A stretch of 58,536 nt of DNA, taken from assembly GCA_031287565.1 (NCBI GenBank), contig JAITSS010000017.1, positions 1-58,536 on the forward strand, read 5' to 3'. The notes beneath the pieces were generated by a model. It saw only the letters and a list, made by a program, of their open reading frames with translations. It did not search any database and had not been told where the DNA came from. This DNA comes from Desulfobulbaceae bacterium (lineage in GTDB: Bacteria > Desulfobacterota > Desulfobulbia > Desulfobulbales > Desulfocapsaceae). The position numbers and the translations under genes were made by a program. Shown piece after piece: positions 52,951-58,536 of the stretch; within the stretch, counting starts at the first letter, position 1; each line of letters starts with the position of its first letter.

Positions 52951-55900
52951 ATGGCAGACATACGCCCGCCGGGCGCGGTTGATGTGCTGAAATTATTGAA
53001 TAACGCGGTGCATTCCCGACGGGTTTTTCTCGTCGGTTCATCGCAGATTGATATATCGCAGGAACGCGCCGTGGCGGCGTTGCGGCGGTATCTGGAAAAA
53101 AATTCGCTGTTCGCTCTGGCTATTCATGGCGGCGAATATGTTTTGTCGGGGCTTCCGATAAGTCAGGAAACGCTTGACGCCATTCCCAACCTGCTCCTCT
53201 ACCGCCAACTGGAATTGCTTCAGCAGCCGCAACTGTGTCTGAAGTCGGGTTTCGACGAGGCGTCCTTGCCGTCGCTCCTGAATCTCCTGGCGGCCAAAAT
53301 CGAAGAAATCAAGAAGGAGGGCGGTGGCGGCGAATATATCCGCGCCCGCGGTCTGGAAAATTTCTTCCCCACCGCCGATCTTTCAGATGAGCTGGAAAAA
53401 ATGGCGAGGGAAAACGCCGAAGCGCCAACCGGCGGGCATTTCCTTGATAAGCTACCAATAAAACAAGAATTTCTTGATTATCTACTTGGGAAGAACAACT
53501 CGGCCCGCCGCGCCAGGCAAATTGGCGAAATCCTGCGTCAGCCGGATGAGGGCGGCAAACTTGTGGCCGGTTGTCTGGCCACTGCGGTCAACGGTTTGCT
53601 GAACAAGCGGCAACTGCGCGAATCGCAGTTTTATAACGCCATTGTGCGGCGGGCGCTTGACCTGACGCCAGAGGACGACCACGGCGAGCTACTGCGCGCG
53701 ACGGCCGCCTCGCTCGCTGAAGTTCTACCGGCGCGGGCTGTGGCTATTTGCTTCGCCCAGGAACATACCTTGGTCGCTGGCAGGCGTCTGTGGGAGAATC
53801 TGTTGCATCTGACCTCGCTCGATGTCATCGGCGAGATCGTCGGCTTGCTGCGTGGACGTTTGGCGCAGCTTCGACCGCGTCGCGACGGCGATGACTTGGA
53901 AACCCGTCGTTTCAGCCAGACCCTCGACGATATTTTGGCTTCGGATCGTGGCAAACAGTATCTGGGCTATGAAAAAACCAAGACACTCCTGGAAAGCGGC
54001 GAGCTGGAGCGGCGTAAGAAGCGGGCGCAGGCTGGATTAGCGGCCCTGGGACGCGGCGATTTGTCGCTTTTTGATAACGAAGAAATGTTGTCCGTTCTGC
54101 CGTGGATCGGGCGCAAGATGGCGCGTGAGGGACGGCAGCGCGATGTCGGCGGCATTCTGAGCCGCGTCATGGCCCGCATCGAGCAGCGCCAGCGGCCGAT
54201 TTCGCCGAGTCTCGCCCATAAATTGGTGGAAATGGTCGATGATTTCCGTCGCGAAAAACAGGGCGCGTTGTTGGTTCTGGCCGCCCAGCCGCTGGCCGGT
54301 TGCCTGGCGGTTTTGTCGGATGGCCCGGCCTGCGCCAGCGTCGCCCGCGCCCTCGCGCAGGTCATGCAGATATGCTGGAAGGGCGGGCGGATGGATACCG
54401 GCGACGCGATTTTGCGCGTCTTTTCCCAGATTCGCGACGGGAAAATCGCCAAAACCGCCACCGTGAAGCGGAGTATCCTGCAAGAAGTAGACAGCGGCGT
54501 CTCGCGGGAAATGCTGGAACATTTTTTTCAGACCTGCCTGCGCAATAGCGATCCCGGCGACGCGGCGATGGATATGCGCCTGGTCATGCTGGGACCGGTG
54601 GCTGGACGCTTCCTTATCGAACGGCTGATGCATTCGGAAAACGCCGCCGAACGCCTGCGCATCATCGACCTGTTGTCGCGCGGTCTTTCATATCTACCGG
54701 GCATTGTGTTGGAAAAGCTCGCCGACCCGATGCCCTGGTATGGCAAACGCAACCTCTTGAAGTTGTTGGCTGAAAACGGTGATGTCTCACACCTCGAACC
54801 GATTTTCGCCTTTCTGCGTCATGACGACCTGCGGGTGCAGCGCGAAGCCTTTCTCTGCCTTTATAAAATCAGCGGGCGCAGGCGACGCGACACCCTCTTG
54901 CGCGTGTTGTCCACAGCCTCTGAAAGCATCCGCCTGCAAGCGATCAAAGCGCTTATCCCCTACGCCGATGAAGAAACGCTGAATGTCGCCCGCCAGATCA
55001 TCGACGAGCGTGAGATGTATTCGCCCGCCGCCCGCGACGAATTGCTGATTGGCGTCTGTCAGCTTTTGGAGCGCTGTCCACCGGCCGACAGTATCGGCGT
55101 TCTGCGCGATTTCCTGGCTCTGCGCGATACCAAAGGTGGACGCGGCATCGGAGAGGCGGTGTGGTTTGAGGCGGAAAAAGCCCTCAAACAGCAGCGCAAA
55201 AATCTTGCCGATCATAAAAAACGCCAGGCACAGGCCCTGGGACGGCGCAAGATAGCGCAGCGGCATCTGGCCCGCGCCACACCAGCCTTGCCTTCGGCCC
55301 GTCTGGCTTTTTCGCTTTCAGGCGACGCCGACGAGCGAACGATTGCCCGCTTGCTGGCGGTGGGCGACGCGGCGGCGGCCGAGCGGCTCTTTCTGGAGAC
55401 GATTGGTCGCCTGAGCCAACAAGGAGAAATCGCGGGTGCCAGGCGTTTTCGGCAATGGTTCGGCGAGCGGCAGCCAGAAAATTCGTCCGCGATGATCAAA
55501 GCTGGCGAGCTGATCGGCGCGGCGCGCGACGCTTCGGTGGAAAAGAGCCATCTGGAAATCTGGGCCGATTTTTATGACCGCCTGACGACCGAGGAATTCA
55601 CCGCGTTTTATCAGGCGCTTGTCCACCGCGATTATCAGGACGAGGAAATCATCATCCAAAAAGGTGAAGAGCGGCACTGCCTGTTCATGATTAACACCGG
55701 GCGGGTCAAAGTCGTTCAGCGTGGCGATGAGGGCGACGATACGCTCTTGCAAAGCCTGGATGGCGGTCAGTTGCTGGGCGTCGGCGCTTTTCTTGACCCG
55801 GCCATTTGGCCAGCCGCGGCGGCCAGCGTTGGCGTGAGCAATCTGTCCTGCCTTGATCTCGGCCAGATGTCGGTCTGGGAAGAGCGGCAGCCGGAACTGG

Positions 55901-56376
55901 AAGGCAAGCTGAGAAAATTATGCGACGCTTTTACGAGCGTGGACGACGCTTTGCGCAAAACCGGTCGCGAGCGGCGGCGTTCAACCCGTTACGCCGCCCA
56001 GGCGCATGTCGGAATGCGGCTTTTCGATAATGCCGGCAGGACGCTTGATGTCGGCCATGATGGCGAATTGATTGATGTTTCTGACCAGGGCTTGTCGCTG
56101 CGCCTGCATATCGGCAACCGCCGTGAGGCCCGCCAGTTGCTGGGACGCGATGCGTCGTTTGCGGTGGCGGCGCAGGCGGAACACGCGCCCGCGCTGGTCG
56201 CCGATGGTAAAATTGTCGCCGTGCGCGAACTTCAGGCGCAAGGCGGCGAGGCGCTCGAAAATTCTCTGCATGTGTCGCTGAACAAACCAATCGGCGAGCG
56301 GCGACTGATGGAAATCATGAAATTGCGCGACATCCTGATCGATTCTCCCGCGCCCACTCTTCCCTCCGATCACTGA
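52951..56376 (+). CDS. HEAT-like protein with cNMP-binding and PilZ domains
   Basis: A 1141-residue soluble protein. The N-terminal two-thirds are helical repeats without a recognised catalytic motif; residues about 550-760 resemble HEAT pairs (LRIIDLLSRGLSYLPGIVLEKLA, LRVQREAFLCLYKISGR). A cyclic-nucleotide-binding domain follows (about 880-980: FYQALVHRDYQDEEIIIQKGEERH, INTGRVKVVQRGDEG, GQLLGVGAFLD), then a PilZ domain (about 1005-1110) with an RRRSTRY and IDVSDQGLSL pair that matches the RxxxR and D/NxSxxG c-di-GMP motifs. ATG 52951 has AAGGAG upstream; GTG 52927 is an alternative. It may integrate cAMP and c-di-GMP signals; a DNA-binding domain is absent. Confidence 0.8.
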   Translation: MADIRPPGAVDVLKLLNNAVHSRRVFLVGSSQIDISQERAVAALRRYLEKNSLFALAIHGGEYVLSGLPISQETLDAIPNLLLYRQLELLQQPQLCLKSGFDEASLPSLLNLLAAKIEEIKKEGGGGEYIRARGLENFFPTADLSDELEKMARENAEAPTGGHFLDKLPIKQEFLDYLLGKNNSARRARQIGEILRQPDEGGKLVAGCLATAVNGLLNKRQLRESQFYNAIVRRALDLTPEDDHGELLRATAASLAEVLPARAVAICFAQEHTLVAGRRLWENLLHLTSLDVIGEIVGLLRGRLAQLRPRRDGDDLETRRFSQTLDDILASDRGKQYLGYEKTKTLLESGELERRKKRAQAGLAALGRGDLSLFDNEEMLSVLPWIGRKMAREGRQRDVGGILSRVMARIEQRQRPISPSLAHKLVEMVDDFRREKQGALLVLAAQPLAGCLAVLSDGPACASVARALAQVMQICWKGGRMDTGDAILRVFSQIRDGKIAKTATVKRSILQEVDSGVSREMLEHFFQTCLRNSDPGDAAMDMRLVMLGPVAGRFLIERLMHSENAAERLRIIDLLSRGLSYLPGIVLEKLADPMPWYGKRNLLKLLAENGDVSHLEPIFAFLRHDDLRVQREAFLCLYKISGRRRRDTLLRVLSTASESIRLQAIKALIPYADEETLNVARQIIDEREMYSPAARDELLIGVCQLLERCPPADSIGVLRDFLALRDTKGGRGIGEAVWFEAEKALKQQRKNLADHKKRQAQALGRRKIAQRHLARATPALPSARLAFSLSGDADERTIARLLAVGDAAAAERLFLETIGRLSQQGEIAGARRFRQWFGERQPENSSAMIKAGELIGAARDASVEKSHLEIWADFYDRLTTEEFTAFYQALVHRDYQDEEIIIQKGEERHCLFMINTGRVKVVQRGDEGDDTLLQSLDGGQLLGVGAFLDPAIWPAAAASVGVSNLSCLDLGQMSVWEERQPELEGKLRKLCDAFTSVDDALRKTGRERRRSTRYAAQAHVGMRLFDNAGRTLDVGHDGELIDVSDQGLSLRLHIGNRREARQLLGRDASFAVAAQAEHAPALVADGKIVAVRELQAQGGEALENSLHVSLNKPIGERRLMEIMKLRDILIDSPAPTLPSDH

Positions 56377-56381
56377 ACGCC

Positions 56382-57641
56382 ATGTGGGGAACAAAAATCT
56401 TCGCCGCCTTGTGCCTAACCGGTCTTCTTGCCGCCGCATTGTCGGCCGCGCCGCCTGTGCCGCCGCCCATGGCCAAAGTCGCGATGCTTAGCGAAACCAC
56501 GCCCGCGCCGTCGCGCTTCCTGGCGCGAGGAACGGAAATCATCGACCGGCGAAGCGGTACAAGCATGCTTTTCAAGGGAATCGGCTATTCGCCGTACCTG
56601 CCCGGCGAAACGCCTTTACAAGGCGCGGCTCCGGCGGACGACGGGCGCTATACCGAACACTTCCAGCTGTTTCAGCAACTTGGCGTCAATTATCTGCATG
56701 TCTTTCCCTTGAATATGCCGAAATCTTTCTTCGCTGAGCTGGATAAAAGTAATCTTCTTTATGGCCAGGATATGTTCGTTTGGGCCTATGAGGATGATTT
56801 TCTCGACGAAGCCTTTCAGGCGAAAACCCTGAACGACCTGAAAAAGGTCATTGACCACACCTACGCCGTCGGCAGGCCGGACCGTCTGGTGCTGTTTTCC
56901 GTCGGCGATGAACTGCAAGCGAAATCAATCATCGAAACCGACCGCAGGCATCCGCAAGTCAGTGAATATGTGGGAAAACACCTGACTGTGCGCCACCGCA
57001 CGCCGACCGAAGTGGCCCTGGCCCGTTTGATTGACGGGGCCATCGACTATGAATTAACCACCTACGGCAACAGACATCTCTACTGCCACACCAGTTGGAC
57101 ACACGTCGGGCCGCTGGCCGACCGGCGCGACCTGGAAGTCCCCTATGAAAACGCGCTGTCGGCGGATATGGGCGATCTGGTCTGCTTAAATGTCTATACC
57201 TACGCCCGTGGCGTGCGCACTTCGCCCGCTGGTTCAGTTACGGGTAGCAGCTATCAGGGCTATCTGGAAGAACTGGCGGCAAAAACAAATAAACCGATTC
57301 TCATCACCCAGGTTGGCTTTTCCACTTCGCCCAACGAACCGAAACCCTGGGTGCCGGGTTTTGGCGGCCACGATGCGCGAAAAATCCCGACGCTGTTTAC
57401 GGAAATTGGCCGCGATGTGAGCACAGCCAAGGGCCATGAAAAGTTCCGTGGCCTGGTCTTTTTTGAATTGAACGATGAGTGGTGGAAGAGCGGCGAAGAC
57501 CCAAGCGATTGCGCCCGCCATGAAGAGAACGACCCGGAGGAGTGGTTTGGCCTCTACTCAGTCGATGAAGATGGCCATTTACAGGCTAAAGGTCAGTTGC
57601 CCGAAGCGGCGCGGCGAGTCTTTTCCACCCTGGGGAAGTGA
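56382..57641 (+). CDS. Exported glycosidase-like (TIM-barrel) protein
   Basis: A 419-residue protein with a signal peptide (MWGTKIFAALCLTGLLAAALSAA). The rest resembles TIM-barrel glycosidases of the GH5/GH72/GH17 type: ILITQVGFSTSP, FSVGDELQAK (candidate acid/base glutamate about 177) and FRGLVFFELNDEWWKSG near the end. Where many relatives have a nucleophile glutamate (ITE.G), this protein has glutamine (Gln about 310). It may therefore be inactive as a hydrolase, or use another residue. The start lies five bases after the preceding stop, so it is co-transcribed. Confidence 0.6.
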   Translation: MWGTKIFAALCLTGLLAAALSAAPPVPPPMAKVAMLSETTPAPSRFLARGTEIIDRRSGTSMLFKGIGYSPYLPGETPLQGAAPADDGRYTEHFQLFQQLGVNYLHVFPLNMPKSFFAELDKSNLLYGQDMFVWAYEDDFLDEAFQAKTLNDLKKVIDHTYAVGRPDRLVLFSVGDELQAKSIIETDRRHPQVSEYVGKHLTVRHRTPTEVALARLIDGAIDYELTTYGNRHLYCHTSWTHVGPLADRRDLEVPYENALSADMGDLVCLNVYTYARGVRTSPAGSVTGSSYQGYLEELAAKTNKPILITQVGFSTSPNEPKPWVPGFGGHDARKIPTLFTEIGRDVSTAKGHEKFRGLVFFELNDEWWKSGEDPSDCARHEENDPEEWFGLYSVDEDGHLQAKGQLPEAARRVFSTLGK

Positions 57642-57644
57642 GGC

Positions 57645-58536
57645 ATGATTGATTTTTCGCCTGACTGCCGCGCCGTCTTGATCGGTAGCTTGCCGCTTAG
57701 CGATCACCGGGCCGCTTTAGAGATGATTCTTCGCTACACGCCGGACATTCCGCTCTGGCCGCAGTTGCCGCGTTTGGCCAAAGAAGGGATGACCAGGCAG
57801 TTTATTGATGGCTTCCCTGGTTTGACCGAAGACGGAAAGCGCTTCTGGATTGATACGGAAGGAGCGGATTTCACGACGCGCATGGCCGAGTTTTATGAGG
57901 ATTGCGGCGCGCTCGATGACGATTCCAACCCCTCAAGCCGGGCGCGCTTCGCCCTGGATCGCGACGCCGCCCGTGGTTTTTACGTGTTTTGTCAGGCGAT
58001 GGCGGCAAAAACGACAAGGCCGTGGACGGTCAAAGGCCAGATTACCGGGCCTGTCACCTGCGGCATCGGCGTGCGCGACAGCTCTGGCCGCGCCATTATT
58101 CACGATGATAATCTGCGTGATATGTTGGCGCGGCTCATCGCCTCGCGGGCTGAATGGCAGACGCGGGTTCTTGGCGGTCTGCCGCGCTTAGCGGCCGCGC
58201 CCATGCTGTTCATCGACGAACCGGCGATGGTCGGTTTTGGCTCCAGCGGTTTTTCAGGTATCAGCGAAGAAATGGTGAGCGAGGCGGTGGGCGCGGTGAT
58301 TGCCGCGATCCATCGCGGCGGCGGCGTGGCTGGCGTGCATATCTGCGCCAACGGCGATTGGCGGCCGGTTTTGACCTCGCAAACCGATGTTGTCAGTTTC
58401 GACGCCTACAGTTATTTCGAGTTTCCTCAGAAACTCCCTACTGTCGGCAATGTTCTGGGTGTCGCGTCTGGCCGGGATGCGATGGAGCGGAATATGCTAC
58501 GAAAATCCCACGCCAAAATGCGAAAAATAAAATTTT
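57645..58536 (+). CDS. UroD/MetE-family protein (partial, runs off end)
   Basis: An open frame from ATG 57645 to the window edge (297 codons, no stop). It starts AVLIGSLPLSDHRAALEMIL and contains WTVKGQITGPVTCGIGV, AAPMLFIDEPAMVG and GVHICANGDWRP, as in uroporphyrinogen decarboxylase/cobalamin-independent methionine synthase-like proteins, where the H.C motif binds Zn. After KLPTVGN the sequence loses resemblance to the family (expected a GIVPT-like region) and becomes AT-rich and basic, which may reflect the end of the assembly or a frameshift. The call for the first 260 codons is good; the end is not. Confidence 0.65.
   Translation, partial: MIDFSPDCRAVLIGSLPLSDHRAALEMILRYTPDIPLWPQLPRLAKEGMTRQFIDGFPGLTEDGKRFWIDTEGADFTTRMAEFYEDCGALDDDSNPSSRARFALDRDAARGFYVFCQAMAAKTTRPWTVKGQITGPVTCGIGVRDSSGRAIIHDDNLRDMLARLIASRAEWQTRVLGGLPRLAAAPMLFIDEPAMVGFGSSGFSGISEEMVSEAVGAVIAAIHRGGGVAGVHICANGDWRPVLTSQTDVVSFDAYSYFEFPQKLPTVGNVLGVASGRDAMERNMLRKSHAKMRKIKF

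Overview
The window reads as about 58.5 kb of chromosome from a flagellated Gram-negative bacterium, moderately GC-rich by eye. Flagellin/FliS, MsbA, an O-antigen-ligase-like protein, EF-P with its EpmA ligase, RF3 and the order ispE, tRNA-Gln, prs, rplY point to Pseudomonadota or a deltaproteobacterial-type (Desulfobacterota-like) lineage. The HMA2-type P-ATPase cluster, DUF1844, DUF362, the exosortase-type polysaccharide genes, HDOD proteins and a sigma-54 promoter fit the second option. I cannot name a genus.

Layout. 1-1.2 kb: end of flagellin, fliS and a FlgN-like chaperone. 1.3-2.8 kb: efp and epmA. 3.3-6.7 kb: a three-gene polysaccharide operon (Wzz-like chain-length protein, ExeA-like ATPase, tyrosine autokinase). 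6.8-9.9 kb, minus strand: a left-handed beta-helix protein followed by a YgiQ radical SAM enzyme. 10.2-11.9 kb: REC-kinase-REC hybrid. 12.0-15.3 kb: small membrane protein, atypical P1B ATPase and two HMA2 proteins. 15.6-15.9 kb: five-repeat orphan CRISPR-like array with an 89-bp inverted-repeat element. 16.0-20.7 kb: prfC, then rfbB and rfbC separated by an AAA ATPase and a truncated TOPRIM-like gene. 20.7-24.7 kb: HDOD-GAF-kinase and REC-PAS-kinase-REC proteins. 24.9-30.1 kb: tRNA-Gly with an integrase remnant, then a minus-strand housekeeping operon (ccdA-like, rarD, DUF1844, ispE, tRNA-Gln, prs, rplY).

30.3-37.6 kb: HDOD-REC-GGDEF protein, U32 peptidase-family protein, mnmA, mtaB and cinA. 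37.6-39.6 kb: mntH-crcB-DUF190, with DUF190 frameshifted. 39.9-42.0 kb: flippase-like membrane protein and a GT10 fucosyltransferase-like enzyme. 42.0-50.0 kb: a YkgJ-like gene, a frameshifted class III fic, engB, hisG, hisI, a repeat-rich lipoprotein, an O-antigen ligase and msbA. 50.0-50.3 kb: a near-perfect sigma-54 promoter with an upstream inverted repeat and a very short transcript ending in a strong terminator, a good candidate small RNA. 50.3-58.5 kb: DUF362 protein, FabL-like reductase, Maf, a 1141-residue protein with cNMP-binding and PilZ domains, an exported glycosidase-like protein and a UroD/MetE-like gene running off the end.

Main themes are envelope polysaccharide (EPS operon, rhamnose genes, GT10, WaaL, MsbA), cyclic-nucleotide and phosphorelay signalling without obvious DNA-binding outputs, and translation-quality genes (EF-P/EpmA, RF3, MnmA, MtaB, EngB, bL25). 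Several genes are visibly decayed: DUF190, fic, the TOPRIM partner and the integrase. The most unusual non-coding signals are the sigma-54/terminator unit near 50.2 kb and the CRISPR-like array at 15.6 kb.
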